A DNA stretch of 64,000 nucleotides from Bedellia somnulentella (taxonomy: Eukaryota > Arthropoda > Insecta > Lepidoptera > Bedelliidae): assembly GCA_963576735.1 (NCBI GenBank), contig OY755174.1:372001-436000 (forward strand). Direction: 5' to 3'. Made by a program: the position numbers and the translations under genes. Below, piece by piece: positions 1-12,094 of the stretch. Numbering within the stretch: position 1 is the first letter of the stretch; every line of letters begins with the position of its first letter. A model generated the notes under the pieces. The model saw only the letters and a list, made by a program, of their open reading frames with translations. It was not told the DNA's origin and searched no databases.

Positions 1-95
1 TGATATTGTGAAGTAAAAAAGGACTGCTGGCCTATACTTTAGTCAGCCGTTTTTTCATAATTATACTTCTTCATTAAAGGGACATAGTAGTTCTT

Positions 96-339
96 TGCCG
101 TGTAGTGTCGGCTTAGAATAGCACTACCCCGTTTCTGCCGATGGGTGTACGTAAGAGGCGACTAACGGTATTGGGGCTTTAAAGGGATTTTTGGGCGATG
201 CGGCTGGAGACCCATCACCAACAACCTTTACTTTACCATCCTTCCCCACTCAATTTTCCAAATGTGGCTGAGGATTTTCTAATTCCTTAGCTCTTGCTAC
301 CCCTTCTAGGGATTTATAGCCGTGAGTATATGTATGTAT
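96..339 (+). mobile_element. SINE-A copy, near full length
   Basis: Short retroposon running from TGCCGTGTAGTGTCGG to GCCGTGAGTATATG plus ATGT repeats. 9-bp target duplication GTAGTTCTT at 87-95 and 340-348. Confidence 0.88.
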
Positions 340-342
340 GTA

Positions 343-1089
343 GTTCTTAATATTAGCGCAACTAGAGCAAATAAGAATCAATCAAATATTCATTCAAAAT
401 ATTTTGGGGTTATTGCTCTTAGTCGATAACAACAGATTTACAAAAAAAAATCTTCATCCTGATTGTGACATATTAAAAAATCACATAACAGGAATTCATT
501 TTATGGGATTTCAATATGATTCGAGCATACATATTTGTTATCTAAACATGTTAGGTAAAAATTAATACAATACGGTTACAGCAGTGCTGCATCTGATTAT
601 ATACAACGGTAAGGCGTAACTTACTCTATATTCTTATCACGTAGGAAACTTATAAAGCAATTATGCAACGTTCTATTACAGTAACTCATAATCCTAAATA
701 ATATAAAAAAATCTAAACGCATCTTATTACTGTCCAAGTCAATACCGTCATATATTTTCACGAAAGAGCAATCGATCATTTTAACATCATTTTGAGTTTA
801 TTGTACCGTCTTAATGTTTTGCGGCCATCGACGTTGCATCAGAGGGCATAAGTTAAATTGATGTGTGCATTACGGCACTAGTTACATCGTTAAATTAATG
901 GACAGTGCACATCACTACGACCATCGCGAGTATTGTTTTAGTGATGTGATCATGCATTCAAATAAGTGATTATGTATTTCTTGTATCGATAAAAGTATAA
1001 TCATCATTCTCGGATTTACCATTTGACATATGTGAAATCGTAAAATATATGTAAACAACCCAATGACAACTGTGATAGCATCTGTGAAT
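343..1089. other. No gene seen
   Basis: AT-rich sequence between two SINE-A copies. Minus-strand frames at 915-1182 partly read the SINE tail and are not credible genes. Confidence 0.6.
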
Positions 1090-1099
1090 GGGTAGAACA

Positions 1100-1353
1100 T
1101 ACATACATAGGTACATATACTCACGGCTATAAATCCCTAAAAGAGGTAACCAGAGCCAAGGAATCAAAAATACCTCAGCCACTTTTGGAAATGTGAGAGG
1201 GGAAAAGATTGTAAAATAAAGGTTGTTGGTGATGGGTCTCTAACCACATCGCCAAAAAATCCCTTAAAAACCCCAATACCGTTAGTTGCCTCTTACGTAC
1301 ACCCACCGGAAGAAATGTGGTAGTGCTATTCTAAGCCGACACTACACAGCACA
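1100..1353 (-). mobile_element. SINE-A copy
   Basis: Minus-strand copy, near full length. 10-bp target duplication GGGTAGAACA at 1090-1099 and 1354-1363. Confidence 0.9.
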
Positions 1354-1427
1354 GGGTAGAACAACAAGTCCAAATCTTAGATCGAGCCTATACCATTTTT
1401 TTTTGTCTAAAGTGATATACGTGTGAC

Positions 1428-1530
1428 TGATCATGGTTGTGAACGGTGAGGGAAACCATCGTGAGCAAACCCACACGGGTAAGTACACTTAGTCATTGGA
1501 CCACTGTCACACTCATACAAACTGGCGATA
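1428..1530 (+). mobile_element. SINE-B fragment
   Basis: Second short repeat family marked by 'ggttgtgaacggtgaggg', 'aaccatcgtgagcaaacc' and 'actggcgataggcgg'. Defined by comparing copies within this window; name assigned here. Confidence 0.65.
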
Positions 1531-2155
1531 GGCGGTAGGCAGAGTCTATCATAAAGACTTATATCATTGAACTTAAAATATCTGAAAATTATAGCAATCG
1601 TTTCAAGAAGTGAATCTTTTCCCATTTCATGCCATTAATGAGGTGACGGGTTTAAAGATTGGAAATGATAGCAGGTTTGAGAAACAGGCAAATTAAAACC
1701 CAAACTAGCGATGGTTCGGTCGTATACAAAATCAGCAAAAGCTAAAAAACCGATAAAATAAAATGAATATTTGGATACCATTCATTTTGTTAATTCAAAT
1801 AATTATAGTAAAATGTCGACATGGAAAACTTTAAAATCATTTAAAATTTAATGTGTTGAAAAAATTGCAATATCATATTCATATAAAACTTACCATGCCA
1901 AATAATAGCCTTGATGCAAAATGGTTATATAATGAAAGATAACAAAAGTTTACCCCAATTTCTATAACCTTGAAGGAGTTCCAAAACTGCGACACGATCA
2001 GTTGCTTTGCCTATATTTGCAGCTTTTATGAGGTAGAGTTTGGTAATAAGGCTTTCATTTTTGGAATGCATTAAGCTTTAATCTTGATGTCTTTGTTATT
2101 CGGTCAGCAACAAAGTTAAATTTGGTTTCGTAACGTTTTCAACATGTAATTGAAA
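1531..2155. other. No gene seen
   Basis: AT-rich, no repeat or coding pattern recognised. Confidence 0.6.
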
Positions 2156-2169
2156 ATAGGCTTGTTTCT

Positions 2170-2483
2170 AATTTAATGTTTTTTGACATGAATTCCTCAT
2201 GTGGGGATTATTATTCATAAATAAAAGATGTTATTAAAGGAAAGAAAAATTTCGACACTGGCGGGGCTCGAACCCGCGACTTTTTAGTTAAAATTCGGAG
2301 GTAGGAAACGCAAACACTACTTGAACGTGTAAAAAAGAAACAAAGGATAGAGAAATTTCGCGCTGGATGCCAACTGACACTGTAGCTCAGTTGGCAGAGC
2401 GACGGGGGCGTATACCCGAAGGTCGCGGGTTCGAGCCCCGCCAGTGTCGAAATTTTTCTTTCCTTTAATAACATCTTTTATTT
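2170..2483 (-). mobile_element. tRNA-like repeat with inverted arms and TSD
   Basis: Two arms of about 62 bp (2219-2282 and 2421-2484) are inverted copies. Each carries 'ataacatctttta', 'ctttcctttaat' and a tRNA T-arm (GCGGGTTCGAGCCCCGC). One arm belongs to a nearly complete tRNA-like module (2381-2450) with 'tagctcagttggcagagc' and matching acceptor ends CACTG/CAGTG. The anticodon arm pairs badly, so it is not a normal tRNA gene. 14-bp target duplication ATAGGCTTGTTTCT at 2156-2169 and 2484-2497. Confidence 0.8.
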
Positions 2484-2510
2484 ATAGGCTTGTTTCTGTT
2501 TAAGTAATGT

Positions 2511-2875
2511 AGCTTTTTTAGTAAAAGTGTGGTGTGAAAGATGATATTGTGAGAAAGATAGAAAAAAGAATGTTGAGATGGTTTGGGTACATAGAGAGGA
2601 TGGATGATAGAAAATTGGTAAAAGGGATCTATAGAGCTAGTGTGGATGGAAATGTTAGAAGAGGACGACCACGGAGAACACACTTGGAACAAATTGAGAG
2701 TGTGCTCTAAAAGGCAGGCGTCCGAAGTATGAAGAATAAAAGAGCATGTATGAAAAGATTGATGGATGTAAACGAAGCTAGAGAGGTTTGTCAGGATCGT
2801 ACGAAGTGGCGATCAATAGTCTCTGCCTACCCCAATGGGAACTAATGGCGTGAGTATATGTATGTATGTATGTAG
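2511..2875 (+). mobile_element. Non-LTR retrotransposon 3' fragment
   Basis: Same family as the element at 52142: decodes to the CGVKDDI, MLRW, RRGRPRRTH and TKWRSIVSAYPNGN segments with one stop. It ends in GGCGTGAGTATATG plus ATGT repeats. 5'-truncated. Confidence 0.85.
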
Positions 2876-3044
2876 TTTTTTTTTATTAAACTGTATATGT
2901 GAAAAACACAAGAAGCCACGAGTGAGATATGTCGCATTTCTTCCCGCGGATATCGTAAAAGGTGGATTTGGGATTTGAGGCATGTTTAGTGATTGTAGGG
3001 AAAAGCTGTTGGAGACTCACCAGTAACAACGTTTATTGCAAATT

Positions 3045-3660
3045 TTTAACCGACTTCAAAAAAGGAGGTTCTCAGTTCGATTGTTTGTATGTATGTATGT
3101 ATGTATGTATGTATGTATGTATGTATGTATAATTGTCCGCGCTTATCTCGAGTTTGGCTTAAGCTATTTGGATGCGGTTTTCAGAACAGTATTTGTTACA
3201 TTTAGGAGAAGGTTTTAGTGCCTTAACCGACCAAAAAAAGAAAGGAGGTTCTGTGTTTGACCTGTATGTATGTCTGTTGGTCCGCGATTATCTCACGTTT
3301 GGCTTAAGCTATTTGGATGCGGTTTTCAGAAAAGTATTCGTTACATTTAGGAGAAGGTTTTAGTGCCTTAACCGACCAAAAAAAGAAAGGAGGTTCTGTG
3401 TTTGACCTGTATGTATGTCTGTTGGTGCGCGATTATCTCACGTTTGGCTTAAGCTATTTGGATGCGGTTTTCAGAAAAGTATTCGTTACATTTAGGAGAA
3501 GGTTTTAGTGCCTTAACCGACCAAAAAAAGAAAGGAGGTTCTGTGTTTGACCTGCATGTATGTATGTTGGTCGGTGATTATCTCGCGTTTCGCTTAAGCT
3601 ATTTGGATGCGATTTTCAGAAAACTACTTGTTACTTTCAGGACAAGGTTTTAGTGATCTA
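3045..3660 (+). repeat. 145-bp tandem repeat array with ATGT microsatellite
   Basis: Unit boundaries recur at 3172, 3317 and 3462 (period 145) with near-identical copies: 'aaccgac', 'aaaggaggttctg', 'tgtatgta', 'tttggcttaagc', 'gaaggttttagtg'. The first unit carries a long (TGTA)n run (about 3085-3130). Decayed units continue to about 3840. The repeated open frames are by-products. Confidence 0.85.
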
Positions 3661-3969
3661 ACCGTCTCAAAAAAGGAGTTTCTGAGTTTCACCTATAAGT
3701 ATGTATGTAAGTTTGAAGGTTCTTAGTTATTATTAGACAAAGAGTTATCAGTTTATGTTATTACATTCAGGAGAAGGTTTAAGTTCTTTAACCGACTCGT
3801 AAAAAGGAGGTTTCTTAGTTTTAAATATAAGTATGTATGTAAAGTTATCAATACTAGACAGAGATTTATCAATATATGTTAAAAAAGTTTTTTTATTAGT
3901 AATAAACAGAGTTACTAAATTATTAAACAAAAAAGTATTACTAAATTGAAATTACTCTACTAAATTACT

Positions 3970-4234
3970 CTTAATTATATTGAAGAAAAAAATATATATT
4001 GCAACATCATGTTTTTCATCCTGGTCATTTCAATCAAGGCTCTTTCGTCATGGGGATGGTTAAGTAATTTCTTTGAATCTATATCACTTAAAGCCATCTC
4101 ATCAAGGGATTTTACACGACTCAACGCTACATATATATAAGAGTGTTTCTTCGCATTTGTGATAGGTGAACTTCTCTTTGCTCATCTGTTTCGGCAGCAA
4201 GAGCAGCACGCTGACGATCTCTCTCATTCTGAAG
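3970..4234 (-). mobile_element. Helitron helicase remnant
   Basis: The minus strand encodes QNERDRQRAALAAETDEQRE, an Arg/Ala/Glu-rich segment seen in arthropod Helitron proteins. After a frame change comes YVALSRVKSLDEMALSDID, the C-terminal motif of PIF1/Helitron helicases. The two segments are normally far apart, so the copy is internally deleted and frameshifted. Confidence 0.7.
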
Positions 4235-4236
4235 GG

Positions 4237-4359
4237 CAAGCACGAGTTATCGACACGATAACGGTTAGAATGAGATGGCAGTATACGATACTAAGTAAGT
4301 ACGTAAAAGATGGCTGCTTTATCCCACGCGATAACTAGTTTAAATACGGCTCGTGCTTG
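4237..4359 (-). mobile_element. Related MITE
   Basis: Inverted ends CAAGCACGAG/CTCGTGCTTG. The interior ('ggttagaatgagatggcag', 'tacgatactaagta', 'cacgcgata') is homologous to the reverse complement of 16698-16825. Abuts the Helitron remnant. Confidence 0.75.
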
Positions 4360-4626
4360 TCCTGCTGAAGTCTTTGTTTTTTTTCGATGGGTGTTTCGTT
4401 CTCCCATACGCGACTTTTCCTTAAAGCATCCTTTGATTTTCTATCTAGGCCCGCAGGTAAACAAAATAGTAACAAGTAAGCTAAAGTCATAATAACAAAT
4501 ATTATAACTACCTGTTAAAAAAACTATAAAATAAACGGACAGTAAAACTTATCTCTAAAAATCTATCACTAATTCACTAAAAAAACTCAGAGTGATTTAA
4601 GAACTTATCACTAAAAAGTATAAAAT

Positions 4627-5628
4627 AAAAAAGAAAAACAAAAACTTCAAATTAAAAACTAAACAGAAAAATTAAATATTATTATTTTTTATTTAAAAAA
4701 GAACCGCCTTCAAAAGTCTAACTGAAAAGTATAAAATAATTTTTATTTATTTTATTATGTACAACTCTATTCAACTTCTTCTTTTTGAAGTCGGTGCCAA
4801 ACAGACAAATCCAAAATGAAAATTGCTACATAGAGAAAACCATACGAATAATAAATCAATCGATAGTGCCTCAACAACAGTAGGTAACACAATCGCACTC
4901 AAAAATCAAGAAATTTCATCCGCTCGCAACGACGTCGCTTTATAAAGGATGGAATTGGGGGACAGTGAGCGGTGCTTAGCCTGGTGTGCATGCGTCGCAC
5001 TCCGCAGAGAAATTATCATAATATACATGTCACCGTAAAACTGTAAATACTAGTAAATTATAATTTTAGATAGATAGCGTGATAGTAAACTAACGTTAGG
5101 TTAGGTTATGTAAGATTATCAGATTTCAAACTAACGGAATTAACAATTCGACAGAGACATGCATGCACCGAGTTGGCACAACCAATACTTCTAACACTTT
5201 GTAAAAAGACGATCGAGAATCTAAATCACTACATAGTATAAAACAAAGTCGCTTTCTCTCTCCCTGTCTGGGATATAGGGACATCCTTATGTATACTTTA
5301 ATCTGTAAAACTACGAAATGAATTTTATTGCGAATTTTTTTATTAATTGATTAAAAAGGAAGGTTTATAAGGATGACATACGCTGATGGGGTGGAAAACT
5401 CACTCAACTTGGGCGGGCCACTAATATTCGTTCTTCTTTGCCATGAAAATTGGTTTGGCACCGACTTCAAAAAGAAGAAGTTGAATAGAGTTGTACATAA
5501 TAAAATAAATAAAAATTATTTTATACTTTTCAGTTAGACTTTTGAAGGCGGTTCTTTTTTAAATAAAAAATAATAATATTTAATTTTTCTGTTTAGTTTT
5601 TAATTTGAAGTTTTTGTTTTTCTTTTTT
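4627..5628. mobile_element. Foldback-like element with 176-bp perfect inverted arms
   Basis: 4627-4802 and 5453-5628 are inverted copies that I could match base by base without a mismatch, around a 650-bp non-coding centre. Inner ends read 'ttgaagtcggtgccaaac'. No clear target duplication at the outer ends. Confidence 0.82.
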
Positions 5629-5742
5629 TTGGGATGTTTGTACTTAAAATTATAAATATTTAAATTGTATTAACATATGTGATCATACCTTTTTACCATA
5701 CCGTACCTATACCAATGTCCATGTGGTTAATATTTCTTAGCA

Positions 5743-5985
5743 ACTACCTAGAAGGGGTAGCTATATTTACCTAGAAGGGGTAGCCAGAGCTAAGGAATTA
5801 TAAATTCCTCAGCCACTTTTGGAAGTTGAGTGCGGAAAAGATGGTAAAAATAGAGGTTTTTGGTAATGTGTCTCAAACCGCATCGCCCAAAAATCTAATA
5901 AAAAGCCCCAATACCCTTAGTCGCCTCTTACGACACCCGTGGGTAGAAAGGGGTAGCGACATTCTAAGCCGGCACTACGCGGCCA
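5743..5985 (-). mobile_element. SINE-A copy, second subfamily
   Basis: Minus strand, with the 'cccacgggtgtcgtaagagg' diagnostic form. A short duplicated 'acctagaaggggtag' sits at its left edge and the tail is lost. Confidence 0.8.
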
Positions 5986-7353
5986 AAGAACATATACACA
6001 TACAAATATATAACATAATACAAAGATATCAAAAGATGACTAAAATGCCAAAATATCGATGATTTTATTAAACATTCAAACCAATATGCATAACCAGTAT
6101 TGAAATCCGAAAAAGCAACTGTTAGCGGCGAATGATACCTAAAAGTAATATTTTACTCTCACCGGCTTTCGAAATCCAATATTATTTGATTCAACACAAC
6201 ATTATCGGACTTAAACTGATTGAAAAAGAAAACCAATTACAGATCGCATCCGAAGATGCCGAATTCAAATTGATATTGCTGATACGAGCTGTCAAATTTT
6301 AAGTAGAGGTCAACGTCCTCCAGAGCAGAGGTTTCATGTTGTGATGATCGTTGCATCAAGTTGTGTGCTGGTAATGAGGGTCCCCCGACCCTACGATGAG
6401 GAAAGTTGATTGGGAAACACGAGCTGTGAATAATGATGTTAGTTACTCGGCCGTGATGATGCTGTGGGAAAATGACGCAACCGTCCTTAGTAGCCATCTG
6501 TGTGTATACATTATAAAAAGTATTGTTTAAAGCCGTTTTATTGCTGTCAAATATATGATAAAGACCGTGATTTATTCAAAGCGTTTTGGAAATATAAGTG
6601 CGTGATGTCATTTTGCCAGTTTATAGGAAAATAGTTATTTTATCTTTTGGTAGTCAAGTGGATTTTGAAAAATAATATTATAGCTTAAGATTACGATAAA
6701 TATTGAGGTGTGGTTAATATAAGTAAAAAAAAATTAAAATTACATATTATTACTTTTCTTAAGCAGCATAAAGTTAAAAAAAAAGAATAATTAATCCAAC
6801 ATTAAAGGTGTAAAGTAATGCAATCTTATAAAAGGAACAGTAGCAAGTAAGGACTTGGGAAGGCCACACGTAAAAGGAATCAATTACATTTTTCACCCAA
6901 CCGTGTCTCCTTGACACTATTGCAGTAACTGGTGCAGTGAGCCCAAAGATGATTCCCACCAGCTAACGATGCAATTTCCGAGCACCAATTTGTACCCGCG
7001 CGATGTGCGAACTGAACACACGAGGTCGCGCTACCTTTTACCACTACACAAATTACGCTGCCGCATTTGGTAACAAACACTATAATTGTTATGAGAATCT
7101 CACCTAGCTTGCTGCAAGTTTTTGTGGAGCAGTGGAATTAAGAATAATAAACAACCAAAATGCCAATGAGAATAATAATAAGGTATGACCTGCGTAATTG
7201 TATATGCGAAAGCCTTACTGCTCCATTTGTATAATAATTAATCTAGGTCGGGTTAAAAATGTGTTAAACGAAGCCTATTATTGACAAGTTTATTTATATA
7301 AAAATATGAAAAGTATATAGTAGGGTGTATTGAAGAGTAATTAGTTGAGGTAA
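5986..7353. other. Unassigned stretch with weak minus-strand frames
   Basis: Two minus-strand frames (6237-6497 and 6880-7080) sit in patches of raised GC. The first ends ETSALEDVDLYLKFDSSYQQ and onward; the second is Cys-rich. I find no splice-consistent chain or known domain. Could be old transposon sequence or an unknown small gene. Confidence 0.35.
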
Positions 7354-7368
7354 TAAAAATGGAATGTA

Positions 7369-7624
7369 CATACATACATACAATACTCACGGCTATAAAT
7401 CCCAAGAAGGGATAGCCAGAGCTAAGGCATTAGAAATTCTTTAGCAACTTTTGGAAGTTGCGTGGGGAAAAGATGGTAAAATAATGGTTGTTGGTTATGG
7501 GTCTCCAACCACATCGCCAAAATCCCTTAAAAAGCCCCAATACCGTTAGTCGCCTCTTACGTACACCCGCCGGAAGAAATGGGGTAATGCTACTCTAGGC
7601 CGACACTACTCAGCATGTAGCATG
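7369..7624 (-). mobile_element. SINE-A copy
   Basis: Minus strand. 15-bp target duplication TAAAAATGGAATGTA at 7354-7368 and 7625-7639. Confidence 0.9.
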
Positions 7625-7639
7625 TAAAAATGGAATGTA

Positions 7640-9542
7640 TGTAAAATTAAATATAGTATAAATAAAATGTTAAAAGCAGTGTTATGAAAGTGATGTAATA
7701 AAACGTGCATTATTGCGGTGGAAGACAGAAAGCGAGAGTGGCCTTGTCGTGTGGTGACCACTTTTACAACTAGCAGCCCGCTCGATCAAGTTTTACTCTG
7801 CTTTAATTGAATTTTATGAATTAGACTGGTTTCATCGTATAAGGACATGGTCAGTGAAAATACCATCCGCTTTTTAAATGTTTAGTGAAAAAACTTAATG
7901 TTTGTACATCCGGAAATTTAGCCGTATCCGGCTTAAAACGACTATGATCAATTAGGTTATTTGTGACTTTGATTTTAATTCATCTTTGGTAATTAGAAAC
8001 CAATTAATATTAACCAATTATAAGCCTAAATAGAGGAAGGCAACGGGGGTCAATTTCGAATCAAGTAAATAATTTCCTCAAATAAAGGATAGAGCATAAT
8101 TTTAAAAGCTAATTTTATTTGTAAAAAGGCTACGTTTTATGTGATAATGATAAATGAACTCAACGAAATCGCAACTATTCGGACTTGAGAATTTAGTCTG
8201 ACACAAATTGGTTAATTCCAAATAAGCAAGTCAATTTCAAATTTTCCGCACGTCAACGGCAAATTAACTAACTGGTTGGAGATAAATGTGTAGGATATAT
8301 CAAATACGTTGAATAAATTAAACGTAGGCAGATTGATTAGGTCGTTTTTCTGCACAATTATACCATTATTGGAGAACGAGTGTCGGTTTCTGTAAATTAT
8401 GTAGAATCGAGATCACAAATTGTCCTGCAGCTTGCGGTTGGTTACGTTCGCTTTACGGTATGTATGTATGGTCGAAGATGCTGTCATTCAATTCAAATAT
8501 TTTTGTATGAAAATTGGTTCAGCAAAAGTAATGAAACAATGATAGTAATTAAAATATGCTGAGGCAAATGGATTGGTAAATAATACTCTGTAATGCCTTT
8601 ACTTGGACAAGGTACCTTGTTAATTTTAAGGATTTGTAAAAAGCTGCTTAAACAAATAGCCCTACCATTTTTCAGCGAATATTATACTCTATAAAAACAG
8701 ATAATGTTGTGAAATTTGGCCACCATAGTGTAATGAGTGGCGTGTTATAGAAACCAGCGGCGTGGCGGCAAGGAGGGCAAGTCGTGACCAAAATAATGGA
8801 TTGGCGCTTGTTGGAGTCACTTATGTTTGCCTAATCAAATTAAAATTCACTGGGTATCCATTTTGCTTGAGTGTTACTCTGATTTTTTCGCCTTTCTTGT
8901 TCGAAATTGTGAAGTTTTAACTATCAAGCGTAATTTTATCAACATATAATCAAGTTTTTTAAGAATTTACAGAATATAACTTTGAAGTTAAAGAACTTAT
9001 ATAATTTTAATCACCATAATGTTAGAGTTAAAAAAATGGTAAACTATTACTAACATAAAGATTTTCCAAAAAATGATTAACAAAAAACCAAAAAATATAA
9101 TAATAACCTATATTAAAATGTAAAAAAAACAGATCACTAAACCGAGCACAGAGTAACAAAAGTAATAAAATGCTGATTAAGGGCAAATACAATGGAAAGC
9201 CAAAATAGAAACAGCGGACAGCGTTACTAAATCGCGTAAATAACTTTTAGTTTAACTTTGTAATGTTGGTCAGAGAAATGTTATCATTTATCATCAAAAA
9301 GTAGTTTAAGTCTTTGTTGCTGAAGCATTTCTTGCGATTTGTCGTGACCAAATTAAAATAGATTGTTTCATTTCATTTTCGGTGTAAAAATACAAGCGTT
9401 TATAAATGGCATTGCGTAAAGTAACGGATGAGCTATTTTTTACTTTGTTGGTATTGTCTATTATTGGCTTAGCAATCCTTCTTCTACTTCCGTAAATATA
9501 CAAAGTGAATACGGGACTGGGGTTATGTTATTGGTAGACTAC
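7640..9542. other. No gene seen
   Basis: AT-rich; no repeats recognised beyond short runs. Confidence 0.55.
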
Positions 9543-9552
9543 TGGTCAGGAA

Positions 9553-9801
9553 TTGCCGTGTAGTGTCGGCTTAGAATAGCACTACACCGTTTCTACCGAT
9601 GGGTGTACGTAAGAGGCGACTAACGGTATTGGGGCTTTTAAGGGATTTTTGGGCGATGCGGTTGGAGACCCATCACCAACAACCTTTACTTTTACCATCT
9701 TTTCCCCACTCACATTTCCAAAAGTGGCTGAGGAATTTCTAATTCCTTAGCTCTGGCTACCCCTTCTAGGGATTTATAGCTGTGAGTATATGTTATGTTA
9801 T
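9553..9801 (+). mobile_element. SINE-A copy
   Basis: Near full length; target duplication TGGTCAGGAA at 9543-9552 and 9802-9811. Confidence 0.87.
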
Positions 9802-9837
9802 TGGTCAGGAAATCTATGCCCAACGATTTATAGCAAT

Positions 9838-9878
9838 AAATAATAATTAATAATAATAATAATTTATTGCTATATAAA
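9838..9878. repeat. AAT-type microsatellite
   Basis: Imperfect (TAA)n directly right of a SINE-A copy. Confidence 0.7.
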
Positions 9879-9879
9879 T

Positions 9880-12094
9880 AAATACATACAATGTCGCTGT
9901 TACTTTCCATTAGATCAAGCTGAAAAATCCAATCTCCACTTCGTACAATACAAATGTTACGAGCGTTAATCATGTCGTCGGTTACCTTTTTTTAAGTACA
10001 TTCTCTATTTGATCTAAACATGTATTCCGTGGTTGCCCTGGACAGACATTATCTTAGTAATTTGGATGATTTAAACATAGATAAACTTTCTTACATCTTC
10101 TCTATGATCAAAAACCATTTCAATAACGCATTAAAACTCATGAAATTCGATATTAACTTCTGCTACCTCTTTCCGAATATATATGGTGAACATATGAATT
10201 TGGTATCAAATAATTATAGGTAAAAGTTTAAAATTTAATTTCAGTTTGCATATTTATTCATAGTTGTCTAAAATTAATAGGATTTTTCGATTAAAATTTG
10301 ATATGTATATGTATAGTGTAAAAATAAGCAATAATTACAATGCAACTTAATCGTTTAGCAAAAACTCTTGAAAAAAAAACTTCTATTCAATTGAATCCAC
10401 CAACCAATTTCATTACATCTATTATCTAACAAATTCAATTACATTAACGAAAGATTATCACTTTCAGATGTAACACTTTACATCACCCCTTTCATCAAAT
10501 GAATACTAATGTATTTGTTGCTGAAAAATATGAAACAATGCAACGATTGTTCCACTCGATCACAAAATCGGGTCTACCTGTAACCGGTGACGTAACAGTT
10601 TTCTACTCCGGCACAATTGATCGCTCGGAAGTTCCGCCGTGTACTCGCAGACAGCTCGGTCACGTTATGCGTTAAATATAACAAACATATCATCAAATTG
10701 TTACTCGTTCATTGTTAAATAATAACACGTCAATTCTTCTCAAAATTGAGGTGTACAGTTCATATGAATTGCAGTTATATATATTTAAGATTTCATTCAT
10801 GCATAAAATCAAATACAAATCTAATAAAAGTAATTCGTTTATATATTTTTTTCTTAAGCTTTTCTACCTAAAATTTTGCATTTTATATGCTTACAAGCGA
10901 GCGTAGTACTCCAACATTTCTTTATCCGGATTTCATGGAATTTAATTATTGTTATCAGAAATTGTTGGATACGGACTACATTTAAGATCCATTTTTTTAT
11001 CAATAACTTAAATAAAAAATATGAATAAAAAGTTTGTCATTTCAGGCCAAACTTAAATTCAAATTAGGCAAATATAGTAGCAGAATTGAGGCACAAAATG
11101 ATTTTGGCAATGCATTGTGTAAATAGGACCTGTTAACGCCACGATAGTTCCATTTATTTGGACTGTTATTTAATAATATCATTACATAGTTGTAGATATT
11201 CATCGATAAGAGGCCTAATCGGTGAACATGCTCGTTATTTCGATATAATCTTATTAAAGTTATGTTTGCAATAAAATGTAGTGTCAATAACTCAGCATGA
11301 GCTTTTAAAGAGGTTGTATTTGAAAGCAGGAACTTCGCAACTTAATATACAGCCAATCGTTTTATTTCATAATATTACATATTGTAACTAGAAATTTTCT
11401 TATTGTTTTTATTTTGTAAATTTTTACTGAAACAACGCTTTATTGTATTTTTAGTATCGAACGTGCTTGGATTGAAGTGTAAAATTATAATTAAAAACAG
11501 TCTTAACATATAACTTTCCTTTACGTAGGCCGTAAGCAGATAAAAATTTACACTTAAGTCAAACTTAACAATTCTGATTTAACGTTAAAAGAAAGTAATG
11601 AAAAGAAAAAATATCAAATTTCTCAACAATCTTTTAAAAGGTCTGGTTTTAAGTCAAATTTTCTACTAGGGTACAATGAAACGGAACTATACTATGATAT
11701 CACATTTCATGCAAATAAATTTTACGTATATTAATGTATGTGATCACATGTTTATCAGAAAAATACCGTGAAGCAGGATGTCTCATTCGTACAATCAATA
11801 TTCTATTCTGATGCAGTTGCTTTCACTTTTGTTAAGTCACTCCCGAATCGATTTTGGACAAGATAAAAAAAAAACACGTGAATTGAATTATAACGCTTCA
11901 ATTGAAAAAAATATCTACACACAATAGGTTCCGTTAATAGCTTAATATTTTAATCGGTACCTTCAGTTATAGAGATATTGTGTACTATCGAATGTGCCTT
12001 TGTGTTGCTTTTCTAATAAAAAGTTAGTTAAATCTGTAATGAGTGTAATTAATTTTGGTTATGTAAGCACGATCAATAATGTTTTACTTAAGGC
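9880..12094. other. No gene seen; GC-raised patch at 10540-10680
   Basis: Mostly AT-rich. 10540-10680 has several CG dinucleotides and could be regulatory or an untranslated exon, without proof. Confidence 0.45.

Noticed and set aside
2381..2450. Functional tRNA gene
   Set aside because: Acceptor, D and T arms pair, but the anticodon arm does not form five pairs with a seven-base loop and the module is part of a dispersed repeat.
3036..3653. Chain of near-identical 60-63 codon open frames
   Set aside because: They are the 145-bp tandem repeat read in successive frames; the period is not a multiple of three and the ATGT run codes for Met-Tyr-Val-Cys repeats.
3045..3660. CRISPR array
   Set aside because: Repeats are direct, long and without unique spacers, in an insect genome.
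4310..4492. 60-codon open frame
   Set aside because: Overlaps the MITE at 4237-4359 and has no support beyond it.
6237..6497. Minus-strand protein-coding gene
   Set aside because: Possible amino-acid composition but no homologue, no splice partners and no promoter I can support; kept only as an unassigned stretch.
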